A stretch of DNA of 64,000 nucleotides from Gerris lacustris (GCA_951217055.1 OX578276.1:62123307-62187306), one strand, 5' to 3'; positions 12,447-25,269 are shown, counted from the stretch's first letter. Notes: generated by a model from the sequence alone, not told the origin. Numbers and translations: made by a program.

Positions 12447-13485
12447 TTAAATACTGTAGCAATTGAAGTATTTCTTCCTGGTAGTTGATTTTCTTGGTTC
12501 GTCTAGAACTTCAGTAGGTTCTAAAGGCAATACTACATTTTCATCTGTTGGCGGAACTGTCTCTTTATTAGTGGAAGCAATATTATGTAGTACACTTGTA
12601 GCCACTATAATTGAGAGACTTGTGGGGACCTTAGTCTGCAAACCAGTGGACAAACAAGGGAATCGCCTTTTCCACACGCCAAACGTTCTTTCAATTGTGT
12701 TCCTGGTTTTTATATGGCTCCTATTATATCGTTCTTCTGCTCTTGTAGCTGGGTTTAATATGGGAGTTAGTAAATAATTTGAGCATGGATAACCGCTGTC
12801 GCCCAGTATATAACATCCTGGATAGCGATCTATTTCGAAATCAGCATACACTTTTTCTAAAAATGGTTGTCATGTGTAGAACCGTACCAAAGAGCCGTAA
12901 TTTCTGTAAAAAGTAGGTTTACATTGCATATTGCTTGGACATTTATTGAAAAGTAGCCCTTTCTATTTCTATAAAGTTCAGCGTCAAGACCTCCAGGTGA
13001 CTGATGTCTAATATGACACCCATCAATATACCCTATTACATTTGGATATCGTCCGATTCCATAAAAGTTAGTCTTCGCAGCGTATTTCTTCATTAGTTGT
13101 TCATTATTTTTATAAAGGTAGGACACTGTAATGCTAAATGATGAGATACTATTTTTATGATCTTGCAAACTGTTGATTTGTGAATATATATTAGGTGGCC
13201 AACCACTGATTGAAAACTACCAGTAGCATAAAATCTAAGGGCAATTAGCAGCTTGTCCATTGCACTTAAGGGATTATTCCGATTCGTGAAAGGTTGTAAA
13301 TTATCACGAATAAGATTTAATACCTGAAGAGTTGTTTCTTTGGTTAAACGAAACCGTGTGACGAATTCCTCATCAGAAAAATAGTTTATAGGGTCTCTCC
13401 TTGTAACAAAACACCTAAAATTAATAATATTCACTAGCTCTGTCAACTCTTCATCTGAATTCGAGTAATAATCGATAATGTTCAT
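12447..13485 (-). pseudogene. PIF/Harbinger DDE transposase, two frameshifts (HARBI1-like)
   Basis: Three minus-strand segments in different frames form one transposase. The first runs from a Met at 13485 to about 13093 and has helix-rich DNA-binding character (SAMDKLLIALRFYATGSF, STVCKIIKIV). The second (about 13100-12857) carries the first catalytic Asp in YIDGCH (codon 13024-13022), then RNRKGYFSINVQ and STHDNHF. The third (12851-12447) has the second Asp in LGDSGYP (12800-12798) and the Glu in IERTFG (12692-12690), followed by WKRRFPCL. All three DDE residues survive. The frame changes near 13100 and 12855 lie by short homopolymer runs, so either recent mutation or an assembly error is possible. 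The total length of about 345 codons fits the family. The enzyme would cut and paste the element at TTA sites. The antisense frame at 12463-12777 is a shadow. Confidence 0.93.
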
Positions 13486-13865
13486 TTTGAAAACTTGAAA
13501 ACTCGGATAAAACTTGATCGAAAACAAGAAAAAAAACGAAGTAAGAAAAAAGGACAAAACAATATATATATTATTTTTAATGGATGATTTAATGGCCCGA
13601 TTTCGTTCATTAAATTAAAGCAAGAAAAACAACAATATTTTCATTATTAATGTTAGAGAAACCAGCTCAGTTTAATGTCATTTAATTTTAGTAAACATTA
13701 AAATAATATAACAGGATGTTTTGGAAAATAAACAAATTTTTAGTAAACAATTTAATCTATCAATTAAATTAATGGAGGATTATCCCCTCTATTTATGCAT
13801 TTAATAGCCATTAAAATTTAATGGACATTAAATGGGCTAATGATTGTTTGAGAAACCGGGCATTA

Positions 13866-15855
13866 ATACGTATGTTTTGGTTTCTTTACTGTCAAGTCTA
13901 TTTTGCTTTTAGCTATAGCAACTATGCTAAATTAAAAATCTGTATTTTTTTCCATTTGTATTAATTTTACATAATTATGTTTGTCACATCCAAAATTATT
14001 TCGATTGACCAAATATTGATAACGATGTTTCTATTCCCCCTCCCTAGATGCTGCATTAGAAATTAAATATTTTTCTTCTTATAAACTAATCTAGTTTATT
14101 ATTCTTTATCTATAAATCTTGAGTTAAGTTAACCTACCTCTTCACTGTAGTAACATTTTAAATCATATGTAAAGATTTAAAATGATAAGGTATTTTTTTG
14201 CTTTGCCATTAAATTCTTACTTATTATCAGCTTAGCTTATTACTCTACAAACTGATCAAGTATTGAAGGTTTCTTTTTTCTTCATTTACTTTTACATTAT
14301 TCAACTATCCATAAATTTACCTCTGGGTGATTGATCCCATTTAGTAGATTAATATGGGAACCCTTTTGTATTTTCTTTATTTTATTTCCTGCGTTTGTCT
14401 GTCTGTTGGTCGTTAGTGCATCTGTATCTCCTTAAGTACTTTACATTACAAATTAAGCTTTGCAGTTATGTCATATGCAACCCCAAAGACAGGCAAATGA
14501 TCCAAATATCTTTCCTCAGTAATAAGTAATAATAAGTTGATATTTTAACGGAAATGCGTAATGTGGGGTATAAAATGAAAGAGGAGGGACACCCTGAGTA
14601 CATTTATTCATATATATATTTTGTTTAGTTTTTCGATTCACCTTTGAGTAGTTCGATGTACTAACTCGGAGTAGTTTTATTGCGTTTGGACGATGAAATT
14701 GCATCAAAGAGCGTTTTTTTTTTTGCGTCATTATAATAAACGGTTAAAAAATTACAGCTAAAACAAATTTTTAAATGGCCGCCATCTTGGATCGGCTAGG
14801 TTAACGAACTCATCCATTAAGGACGGGATTTTTTGAATTGCCTACGGATCCTTTTTGTGTTTTGTGTACTGAAAACTTGGCATCCATTTTTTTTATTTAA
14901 AGTATTGATAGGATTTTTCTTTATATACTTACTTATGTATTTCTATATATTAATTTCTTATTTTTTTGTATTATAAATTATGTTTACCTTTTTTACGCCC
15001 ATATATTAAACTGTTCAATTTTAATTATAGATTTTTACAAATCATCTCTTAAAAAGTACTGTGTGTACATATAAGTTGTAATGATTTATTATATATAAAA
15101 AGTAAAGGGAATGAATCTAAAGTAAACTTATAAAATTGATTTTTCTTCCATTTTTCATTTACTGTCTTTAGAAAAAAACATGATTTCTTCAACACAAATA
15201 TTATATCTGCGTCATTGCAAAAATACTTATGGAATGAAAATTAATACTAACAATATTGTGTTGTTTTTTTTTTTGCTTAGGCAACAAACTTTAAAATTGA
15301 ACTTATTTTAATTTTATGAAAACTTTACCATTTATAAAGAAATGTTACTCAATCAATATATTTGTAACCAATTAAAACGAACGTCGTCTGCATAGATCGT
15401 GCAAAGTTTAGAGCTTCCCAGGAAGTTTCACCTGAAACAGCTTGATTTCTTATTTCCCTAATCTTTTTTCTATTACATCCAAATATTAGGGCTTTTCAAA
15501 TTTTCTAATATCTAAACTTGCGAATAACTATGAATCGAGCGTCGGTAGCCTACATGTTCTCAAATAGTTCTTTACGAACTTACTCTTATAAGTTACAGAG
15601 ATTTGATAGAATTTATTAACTCGCAAGTTCAATTAAAGATAGAAAAAAAGGTTAAAAAAAAAAATAGTTTTAGGCTTCTCACGACTGCTAATTCAAAATA
15701 ATGTTTTTATTAATTTTTTTAGGTTTTAACTGCATTCAAATAAATATATTATGCCATTAACAACCATATATTATATATTAACTGTGGGGGTAATGTTAAT
15801 TTTTTGCTTTATTTAAATTTATACCTAACTCTTAAAAATTAATTTTCAAATATTA
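13866..15855. other. AT-rich DNA, no gene seen
   Basis: No convincing gene. One G/C-richer spot at 14773-14815 contains GGCCGCCATCTTGG, a motif that recurs in the tandem array at 45.9-46.3 kb. Confidence 0.65.
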
Positions 15856-15857
15856 AT

Positions 15858-15970
15858 TGCTTCCGAACTTACCAAAGGTAACGGAGGCTATGTGATCGTT
15901 CTGAAGAACTTTTTTTTATGTCCCTGATTTTATAGTCCCAAATTAATTTCAACCGTCTGAGCTCTTTAAA
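15858..15970 (-). repeat. dispersed repeat family B, internally deleted copy
   Basis: Read on the minus strand it begins GAGCTCAGACGGTTGAAATT. This matches the 5' part of the copy at 42.6 kb. It then jumps to the 3' part (GGGACATAAAA, TTCAGAACGAT) and ends with the hairpin CTCCGTTACCTTTGGTAAG-TTCGGAAG. About 300 bases present in the longer copies are missing. Confidence 0.75.
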
Positions 15971-16741
15971 TATGGCTAAATTAATACTATAATTTATGTA
16001 AAAAATAAAAACAATTTTTATAGTTGTGTTGTGCCCCACCGGCACGTAGTAGTGATTGGCAGGGTATTTAATTATTTGATTCGTTTATTTACGTTGTACA
16101 AGTGATGATAATTAGTAATTCAACCCACTAAGGGTCTCATTTGTTATATCTTTTTTTTAAAATCTAAAATCAATATGATTATTATTTGTTTAAATATTTT
16201 GAAACTTGACATGAATTTATTTTATGCTGCAGTAATTATATTTTATAAATATTTATAGAATCTAGTTTCTATCAAGACTTTTTTCTATCAATTTTTGTAT
16301 CAAATTAGTAAAAATAATGTTGAACGCATAAGGACAACAGTAGCAATGAATATATAGAAGAACAAATAAACTTTCTGTGTTGACGAACAATGTATTTTAT
16401 GTAATCTATATATGTATTTAAAAAAAAATACCTTTGCGAGCGTTGGTTTGTGTTATACCGACTGCAGGAACCTATAGGAACTATATATTTTAACATAAAT
16501 AAACACCACTAAATAAAATAACTATCGTCACTTTTCATTTCAGGTGCACCACACTTAACTTACCCGCCCATAACTGCTGTTAACCCGGGCATTAATAAAA
16601 AGGGGGGGGGGAATGTCAAGATGTACTGATCTCTTTCATTAGAAATAAATTGATACGTGTTACTAAACACTGGATTACAAGTATATTGAAGATACATAAA
16701 TTATGAATATTAGAATTTCTATATCTGCTACTTTTCAAATA
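15971..16741. other. AT-rich DNA, no gene seen
   Basis: Nothing recognisable apart from a run of about ten G at 16602-16611 preceded by AACCCGGGCATTAATA. That resembles the outer end of the Harbinger inverted repeat but has no partner nearby. Confidence 0.6.
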
Positions 16742-17320
16742 TAGTCCAGGAGATAGCGTGCAAAAAAGTGTCTGACTAACATCAAGCTAGAATTTTGTAT
16801 ACAAGTCAATGTTTTAGCGCCTTTTAAGAATATGTGGTCGGCTAAGTTCGTCTGTGGGACATAGCTTGGCAATAGGCGTTTGAAAAAAACAAACCGGTGG
16901 AGAGCTGCCATGTCTCACCAATTATGGTGGACAATATGATTTTCATGATCCTGAGTACAGACTTAGTTAGTAGACCAAAAATCAAGTCGATGTAATTTTC
17001 ACACTTGATAGGTTAGTTATTTAAATATTACTAAAAATCAACGTAGTGACCTGTCAAGGGACAAAATAACATCAACTTGATTTTTGGTCTACTAACTAAT
17101 TCTGTACTCAGGATCATGAAAATCACATTGTCCACCATAATTGGTGAGACATGGCCACTCTCCACCGGTTTGTTTTTTTCAAACGCCTATTGCCAAGCTA
17201 TGTCCCGCAGACGAACTTAGCCGACCACATATTCTTAAAAGGCGCTAAAACATTGACTTGTATACAAAATTCTAGCTTGATGTTAGTCAGACACTTTTTT
17301 GCACGCTATCTCCTGGACTA
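16742..17320. mobile_element. hairpin MITE (copy 1), 579 bp, near-perfect inverted repeat
   Basis: TAGTCCAGGAGATAGCGTG at the left is the exact complement of the right end CACGCTATCTCCTGGACTA. The arms of about 270 bp match nearly perfectly, for example GACATAGCTTGGCAATAGGC with GCCTATTGCCAAGCTATGTC. The centre is near 17030. If the outer TA is the duplicated target, the ends GTCCAGGAG would fit a Tc1/mariner-like TA insertion; an ATA target is also possible. There is no coding capacity. High arm identity indicates a recent origin. A diverged relative lies at 45147-46613. Confidence 0.93.
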
Positions 17321-18779
17321 ATAGATCCATATTTGAATAAATATCAATAATTATTTACTGAAAAGTTGATGATTCTTAGATTTATGAACAAATAATAATT
17401 TTTCAAGATTATTTTTAATTTGTTTTTAACCTGTAAACATTTTAGGCTTAGTTTTTTAAAAATAATTTTATCAGTTTAGTTTTATTTAATAATTGCATTA
17501 AGGAGATTCGCAGAATCCTCTGCGAGAATCCAAAATAGGTTTTATAATAGGTGCGAGAATTTATAATAGGTTACAGATGTTTAATCACAAATCAAATTAC
17601 AGCATTGTTTAAAAAAAAAGCATTGTTCAAATTACAGCATGTTTAAATAATAGATATAGATTTAATATTATCTGCTAATTTTTAAACAATGCTATAAATT
17701 GATTTGTAACTAAACAAATACTTGGTTAGTTTATTTTTAACCTATAACAAATGTATAGCAAAAATTCTGCAAGTTTGTTAAAGGCTTTTGGGAATTAATT
17801 GGTTAGGTTTACTTGTACACAGTCTAACAACTTTTTGAGCGTGGAGACACCGCCAAAACTCGATATACTATATGCGCGATAATAGTTATTTCATATATAT
17901 ACATGAATAGTAATTATAGTAAATATAATTAGTTTGTAATCATGTATATGACTATCTGAAAATCAGCAGATATAGTTTTGTTCTAAAACAAAATAAATTA
18001 AACATATACAAAACGATTGTTTTATATTTTAATTGTTTGAGTTTTTCAGGGTTCAAGTATTGTTCAGCTTGTCTTGTACTTTTACTAACAGTTAGTTTTT
18101 TCTTCTTCCTTTGGACGCAAATTGAGAACGCTATTGAAAAAAAGACGAATGGCGTAACGCTAAGTAAGCGTGAAGGGTTTGAGTAAGGTAGAGACAAAGA
18201 GTTAGTGGCGTGAGTTTCAAAACTATTGATGCCTTAACTTCTATTTTTAACAGCATACGAAACGACATGAATTAATATTACTTATTTATAACAAACAATT
18301 ATTAGCAAAAATGTATTTCTTTAGAGATGAGTAATGTAGTTTAACGCTTTCAACATTTTTGCTGTTTATAATAAGTCCCAATTAACAGTTCAGGTCATGA
18401 CAGAATCAAGTGATCGTCTACTATACTTCATGCGACCAAGATGATTTGAAACTTGAATCCCACCTTTGGGATTCGAATAATCTTAGCTTCGCCGATCCTC
18501 CAACATAGTTTATCATTAATATTTAAATTTTAATATGAAGTTTAACATTGTTTGATAAACACTGGTTTATTAGTATTATAAATGACATGAAATGTTGAGA
18601 AGATATGATGATTGATGTATTGTTATCAGTGCAATGACGTTTATGCAGATAGCACACTTTTCTATACCGGGTAAATTTTTAATAATATGGCTAATGTTTA
18701 TTTATTCTCCATTGCATTGTAACCCGAATTGCAGAGAGTCGTGACGTGTTTTAGTGAAATTACTTATAGATGTTAAGTA
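17321..18779. other. AT-rich DNA, no gene seen
   Basis: A local repetition of TTACAGCATTGTTTAAA and related words occurs at 17595-17690, partly in inverted orientation. There is no gene. Confidence 0.65.
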
Positions 18780-19290
18780 ACTGTTAAAGCAAGCTCAAGC
18801 CGAAGACAAGGTACCGACTTTCATTCTGATTCGTGTCCATATAAGGACAGCTAAAACCCCTTCGATACATTCGGCCAAAACGGATTATTTCACACCATCT
18901 ATCAAGACAATTTATTATACTGATTGAATTACGTTTCAGTTTTACATTTTGTAAAGCTCAGACGGTATCAATTTAACCCCTTGATCTCCTTCGTATTATA
19001 CCTCCATTTTATCCCGCAAGTAAATTGAAAATGAACTGCAGTTTCCATTTTAAAAAGGACAAAAGATGCCTTTCATGATTGGTAGAAGCGATGAATGCTG
19101 CTTTTATACAGTGTGGAATCAATGAAACGAAAACCAATTTGAGTGCGGTGGATAATTGGTTGAAGGGTTTGCCGGCTGAGAGGCGGAGTTGTGGAATTCC
19201 TGCGGCGCACAAATTCCCCGGGATACCGCACCACCGCCACTCTTATCATTAGAGCTAATATTTGACCGCACGTACTCCTCCCGCCTGAAT
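18780..19290. other. unexplained non-repetitive island of higher GC and complexity
   Basis: The stretch contrasts with its surroundings in having mixed composition. GC is high at 19140-19275, with CCGGCTGAGAGGCGG and ATACCGCACCACCGCCAC. A plus-strand frame of 53 codons begins at ATG 19091 and a minus-strand frame of 67 codons overlaps it. Neither resembles a family I know. It could be an unannotated exon, a cis-regulatory element or an old repeat. Confidence 0.35.
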
Positions 19291-20083
19291 ATTTGTTTTA
19301 ACCGAGCTTTGTTGTTGCAGAAATATTGTTTTACCTTAAAAAGTTTATTTTTTTAAAAACTTTTTCTGCCTTTCTCACTTAATATAAAAACCATACCTGT
19401 AGGGTTTTTTTTTCAAATTCACTGAAACAAACTCTTATTTTATTAGTCTACCTATTATTATACTTATCTGCTATACCTTATAAATTTTTTTTAGCTTTTT
19501 TACATATTGAGTCTAGACTAGGATCTATTTAAAAAATCATTAACTTTTTTTCATTAAGTGTTAAAAACCCTGTAATGTTATGTTACTTTTTTTGAAATAC
19601 CCATCCAATTAAAATTAAAATAAAAATCTGACATTTATTTAATTTTTTAATTTTATTTTGTGATGATGCTGAATTAGCGTGATTAAAATAATTTATATTT
19701 TAGGATCTCTTATTGACATTTTTTATTATTTATCGATCTTTCACTTGTATATTACTGTTGACCTTTATTGAATTAGTTTCTTCTAGCTCTATGAATTACT
19801 TATTTAATTGTATATTTAGGTAAATTATTAAACACTTCAGATAACTAATTAAATTAGTGGAGGATGTTAAAGATGACTTTAATTTCAATAAAATATAGAA
19901 TAAATTATTCTATAAATATTTACCCCACACAAAAGTATCATGAAAGTAACTGAAATAAAACAACGTGAAACAATACTTGAATTAGGTGTAAAATATTTTA
20001 AATTAGACGTAAATCTCTCCTAACTTTTTTTTACCTATATTCTTTAGAAAAATGTATTTTACTACGTTTTTATTAGCTTGCAT
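19291..20083. other. AT-rich DNA, no gene seen
   Basis: No feature recognised. Confidence 0.7.
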
Positions 20084-21165
20084 TCTTGTTTGTTTGTTTG
20101 TTTGTTTGTTTGTCCGGTACAAATCTGGCAATCGATTTCTAACTAACTTCCCGAATAGCTAGACATTTGAAACTTTTAGCATAGCTCAAAACACGATGAC
20201 AATGCATTATTTTAATACTTTTAGCCATCTTTCATCAGAATTTAATTAGTTTTCAGCAAATTTTGTTGTGCGGAAAGTTAGTTCGGAAAAAATCCGCCAG
20301 TTATTTTATTTGTTTTGCCATATCCAATATTTACGCTATCTTCATTTTGACGGGTCTCAAATTTGTGATAGATAAACATTGAATGACACAGAGCCGTAAC
20401 TACAATCTTGGGGGCCCTGGGGCAAGATTATTCTGGGGCCCTTCGTGGTGTCGAGGGGATACCTCCCCCCCCCCCCAAAAAAAGGGGGTACGGAATTTTT
20501 TCTGGGTAAGGAAAAAACTTTGATAAAGGTGAACAATATATTAAGTAAGCGTCAGAGTTTTTTGTCAGTTCACCGTGGAATAGTCCTCAAAAACTTACTG
20601 GTGAACTACGTTTGTCATACGTTGCCACGGGGCCTCTGGTGCGTGAAAATATTGAATCTTTTTCTGTAAATGTCTAGGGGCCCCCTAGTTTCAAAAGAAC
20701 CGTTTAATAATAGTCCATAATTATTCTCTCCTGAAACTAATTTTTTTTATAAAAGGCTTTTAAAATTCACATTATTTCGTTATGCCCATTGAAATTCAAA
20801 TAGGGCCATAGGATCGGGGGCCCCCGGGGCGCTGCCCCGGTTGCCCCGGTGGTAGTTACGGCCCTGGAATGACACCAAAACAGGAAATATCGATTATATT
20901 ATTAATATTATTTCAAATATATCGATGGCATGCTTTAGATTTGGTGTTGGGGAGATCCGTTGTACAAAGATTTGTCCTTTTATAGGTTTAAGATCAGCTC
21001 TCTGGATGGTTGTCATTTATGTGAAGTAAATAAATTCGGAACTATTTTTTTTACTAACATTATATATTATATAACAATAACAATTATATTATCAACATTT
21101 CATACGATTCAACAGAAAATTTAAAAACGTAGTAATAAAAAGTTCTTTTTATCTTGAAATTATGT
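20084..21165 (+). repeat. dispersed repeat family C, copy 1 (interrupted by a hAT MITE)
   Basis: It begins with a (TTTG)n tract (20086-20113) followed by GTCCGGTACAAATCTGG. It stays closely alignable with 45325-45940 until TTTTATCTTGAAATTAT near 21165. Shared landmarks include CTAACTAACTTCCCG, GACATTTGAAACT and CGATTCAACAGAAAATTT. The downstream tandem-repeat section present at 45.9-46.3 kb is absent here. No open frame is conserved. Confidence 0.88.
20389..20866. mobile_element. hAT-type MITE, 478 bp, with 8-bp TSD
   Basis: The left end CAGAGCCGTAACTAC and the right end GTAGTTACGGCCCTG are inverted repeats. The flanks carry the same 8 bases, GAATGACA (20381-20388 and 20867-20874). An 8-bp duplication and CAGGG-type ends are hAT hallmarks. 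The paralogous repeat at 45.6 kb has the uninterrupted sequence (AAATGACA near 45630-45637), a direct record of the empty site. Subterminal DNA is G/C-rich (GGGGCCC, CCCGGGG). The frame at 20445-20669 lies inside and is not a gene. Confidence 0.93.
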
Positions 21166-21840
21166 TTGTATGATGTTATCATTCCTATCTTTTAATGAAA
21201 TTGATATATATGTTCTTTGAAATCAAATGTAATTTTATTATGTATAGGTATACTTTAATGCATATAGAATATCCTATGATTTATTGGATATCTTACAAAA
21301 GGTGGTTTATTTACGAGTAATTCTTATCTTATGACTTGACTTAAGAGTGAAACTGTAGATATTAGTGTTTTAAGGGAAAGCTGTGAAGGTTGTTTCGCTT
21401 CATTGGATCTCGATCTACTCGTGTATTTTTATCCATTAAAGCAAAATTAGGATCCCTTTTCTCCGTGTGATTCTGTAATACTCTTAGAGAGCGCACGGCT
21501 AAATGGAAAAATGCTAGAATCAATTACCAAACTCGAAATTGAGAAGCTAAAGTAAATTACCTATTTTAAAAGGGAATTTGTTTGATATTATTAACGAGTC
21601 CGAATGATAATACAGATTTTGTTTTCTCTTTATTTGCAAATGAAACGTTTCTAATCTACTAATATAACAGTGATGACCTGATTGTAGATAATCTTGCATA
21701 TTGTTTACCTCTCGCACCTGAAGTCATTTACTACAGGAAAAACTGTTTAACGAAGTATTCGCTTTCTTTGGGATTTTGCTTCCACTCATTAAGATCAATT
21801 TTTAGAATTGTAAGAACGACAATAATATCTTAAAAATTTA
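21166..21840. other. AT-rich DNA, no gene seen
   Basis: No feature recognised. Confidence 0.7.
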
Positions 21841-21844
21841 TACG

Positions 21845-22370
21845 TCAAAAAGTTGGGTGTATATATGTTTATGTATACCACAATAGTGATTTAAATACCG
21901 GTTTCGACATCTTTAATTATTATAATTATCAGTGAACCAAACATACTTATGATTATCCAACTCACAAGGGCTCGAAACAAATCTTCTTTAAATATTTGCT
22001 TTGATTGGCAGTGTATATATGCAAACCACAGTAGTAAATATTTACGACCTGATTCGATATTTTTAAATAGTCATCATCAGTGAGCCAAACATTAAACCTG
22101 ATTATCCGCGGCTGAACTGAACGAGATGGTGCGATCATGACTATAAGACTAAGTTATATTATCACTTTTACATTCAGAAATGTGATATTCCTTCAGCCCA
22201 AAGTACATTAGTCAAAATATCCCTTAGACTTTAATTATTTTGAGAAAGGAATGTAAACTCTCCTCTATATGGAAATAGAAACAGCACCCTCCACACCACA
22301 AGCAGCACGGGATTCTTCAGTTTTTACCGATTATCCAACTCACAAGTGCTCGATTTATTTTTCATTCTAA
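21845..22370 (-). repeat. duplicated repeat units with a CTGATGATG...GAA hairpin motif
   Basis: GATTATCCAACTCACAAG occurs at 21953 and again at 22329 with similar following sequence, a period of about 375 bases. Within the block, two related segments on the minus strand (about 21880-21940 and 22020-22086) share CACTGATNATNA..., a short A/T stem, GATNTCGAA and then ACTNNTGTGGT. The motif resembles one found in the fold-back elements at 10 kb and 49.7 kb. Confidence 0.6.
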
Positions 22371-24672
22371 ATATTTGCAATTGTGATTTGACAAAAGAAC
22401 TGACATGTTTCTTTCTCATCAAACACAATATTAAAGAACAAACATTTAAATTCTCTTTGAAGAAACTAACTTACAAAGTAATGTTAACTAACAAGCCATT
22501 GTTAACTCCATGATATACTTAATTATCCTGAAGATTTGAAGTCTTTATACATTAAATTCCCGAGGACGTAGCATACTTTGAAGTTTTACATATTCATTAT
22601 TTAAATTCTAACATGACTCTGTTTTATAAAATTATATATGATCTTTTTGAGAAAAATGTAATACGACATAATTATAAGGAGTTTTATGAGAAAATATCGC
22701 ATGCGATATTTATGTATCGTGAATAGGAATAATAATCCAAAGCATTTGTGGCATTGCTCAAATTTAATTATTAACTCATAGATAAATATATGAAGGATAA
22801 AGAGATAGCATATATGAAATGTTTAAGGCTATGGATTATATAGCTTTACACTCACTGCTTTGCTATAAGGTTGTGTACTATATAGATTTACACTCACTTA
22901 TAGTATTAAATTAACTAAAAGGTAGTGTGAATAGAGCCACATTTATTTTCTCCTCGTATTTTTTAAGATTTTTTTCGGACACAGTATATCATATAGAATG
23001 AAATATGATTATTCTCTTATATTAATTTCTCTTATTTCATTATTAAATATTTATAATTTTTTAGGTCTAGTCAATAAAGTGTTTACGAAAACTTTCCCTA
23101 GTTAAAAATAAGTGTGATAAAATTTAATATTGTTATTGGAACAAAATATTGTTACTAATACAAAGTTTTTATTCGATATAAAATTAGAGAGTTTAGTTTA
23201 TAAATTTGTGGATGTGTTGACTCAGTTAATGGAATGGTGAGGGAAGGGTATTAAAATATTATGCCTATATGATGTTGTGGTCGAGGCACTGGGTATTACA
23301 GCTTGCCGGTGTCTCCACGTTTGCATATCTTCTTCACTAGATTATGTTTATGGTTGCTTTAGCTGAGAGTTAAGCTTAACTCGACAAAAGTTTGCTTAAA
23401 GGACGCTATGTAAGGCTAATTTAGGAAAGCTTAAGGGACTTTACCATGAAGTATATTTTGTTTTAGACTTTGTTTTAAACTTATAGCCTTACAATGTGTC
23501 ATTTGCATACACTTCTTAAGTGTAATAAGAACTTGAATTAAGCTTATCGTCTATTTTATGGGATTTACAAGTAGTTATTCTTCTTAATTAACATTAAATC
23601 AAATATAATTTAAGGCTTTATTTATATTAGTCATAAAATGTCTGGCGTTTATAATGAGCTCTGAAAAAGATTATTTTTTAAAATTATAATTATTTGCTAA
23701 AATTAATTTAACTTAAGTCTATTATTAGTTTTAATATTTATAATTAATTTAACGTCAATCTGATAACACTTATAAACTTACTCTTACATTTTATTTTATC
23801 TTTGCTGTAATATTGTTTTTAATGAACTATTTCTATTTTATATAAAGTTTATATAACATTAGTACAAATAGTTGGGGGATGTTTAATGTTTCATGGAACC
23901 TGTATTCTCGAGTGACACGCTACGTTAATTAAGGATTGTTTATCTTATCTGTCTATTCGATAATTTGGTCTCAACATGCAATGGCAACTCATCTATTTCT
24001 GGAACCTCGTTAAAGTAATTATTGGAAGAAAAGAGTACGTTTTGGAATAATAAATATGTGTACATATATTCAAACATATCTCTGTTAAATTAATGTATTT
24101 TTCATTTTGTTTTAATTATTTTTCTGCGTGAATCATTGTTGTCGATTATAAATTAGATTTTTTCCAAATTCTATACACATTCAAAATAATTTGTTTACTT
24201 CTCTTTCTCTTCATCTATCCATTTATATTTCATTTGTTATACAATGTATAATAAATAAAATATAAACGGGGGAAGCCGGAGAAGAAAAAAAGAAGTAAAA
24301 TAATATATAAAGTGAGAGATTGTATCAGCTCATTCATGATATTTATGTTCAGGCTGGTAAGCAATTTACGTTTTGATTCGTCTTCCACTTCTTTTATAGA
24401 TTTTCCAGCCGTTTCTTTTAAGAAAATATTATTGCTATATCAAGAGGAATTACTATTAACAAAGGACTTATTATATATACAAGTACACACATGCATAAAA
24501 AAGAGTTTTCGTTTAGACTCTTGCATAGATTTCAGAGTTTAGTTTCCTGTTAAAGTTAAGCCGCTTTTCGATGTATGCGTAGATCCTTTAGTTTCCACTG
24601 GTAGGGGAGTAACAAAGTTAATTGGTTAACAAAATGTCGGGACCTACATTTATTAAGAAGCAGTCACCACGG
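22371..24672. other. AT-rich DNA, no gene seen
   Basis: The words TATAGCTTTACACTCACTG and TATAGATTTACACTCACT (22838-22900) form a short local duplication. No gene is evident. Confidence 0.65.
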
Positions 24673-25269
24673 ATAGACCTCAGTGGCGATCCTGGCTCAA
24701 AAGTTCAGGGGGGGCTAAAGCCCCCCATGTTTTGCGGGTGTAGTATACATTTTAATATACCAGGTAAGACTCATTTGTAAGTTATATGTTGTTGCAGTCC
24801 TTCCCAGAGGCAATTCTATGCAATTTTTTCGTGAGGCTAAACAATTAAATTTATTCAAGTATGTTATAATTGCCATTGAACTGGGACTGGAAATTTCTAC
24901 TGTAAGTATAGTTGGGGGCTTATTTAAAGTCTCCTTTGATACTTATCATATCATCACAGAAGAAAGTATTGGTCTTTAAATAATAATAATTTTAACATGA
25001 GGATAACAAAAGGATTGGTTTAAAAACTGTATAGGTTATAGGTTAATTAAAAATGTATAAATTGTCAGAAGCAATATAATATTTATAGATAACAAAAATG
25101 TTAAAATTTACATGGACGTCGACAGCAGTGCATTATTGGAAGGAAAATTAAAAAAAATATGACCTCTCAAAACAGCGTTTTTATGCTTCTTTGAGGTAAA
25201 ATTTGATTTTAATTCTTTTTCATAAAACAAATTAAACTACTTTCGTTGGCACAAAAGTATTCACAAGTA

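Larger units (their letters stand above)
11709..13862. mobile_element. PIF/Harbinger DNA transposon (inactivated), 2.15 kb
   Basis: The terminal inverted repeats are TGCCCGGTTTC at 11709 and its complement GAAACCGGGCA ending at 13862. They are flanked by the direct repeat TTA (11706-11708 and 13863-13865), the usual Harbinger target site. Inside are the two genes expected for the superfamily, in divergent/convergent arrangement: a Myb/SANT-like gene on the plus strand and a DDE transposase on the minus strand. An expanded (TA)n tract lies between them. Subterminal regions are rich in ATTTAATGG-like motifs. Both genes carry frame disruptions, so the copy is probably not autonomous, though its ends look intact enough for mobilisation in trans. 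Confidence 0.95.

Noticed and set aside
12463..12777. Plus-strand frame of 104 codons
   Set aside because: It is the antisense shadow of the Harbinger transposase C-terminal segment.
16570..16615. Second Harbinger terminus (AACCCGGGCATTAAT)
   Set aside because: There is only a short match and no inverted partner or TSD nearby.
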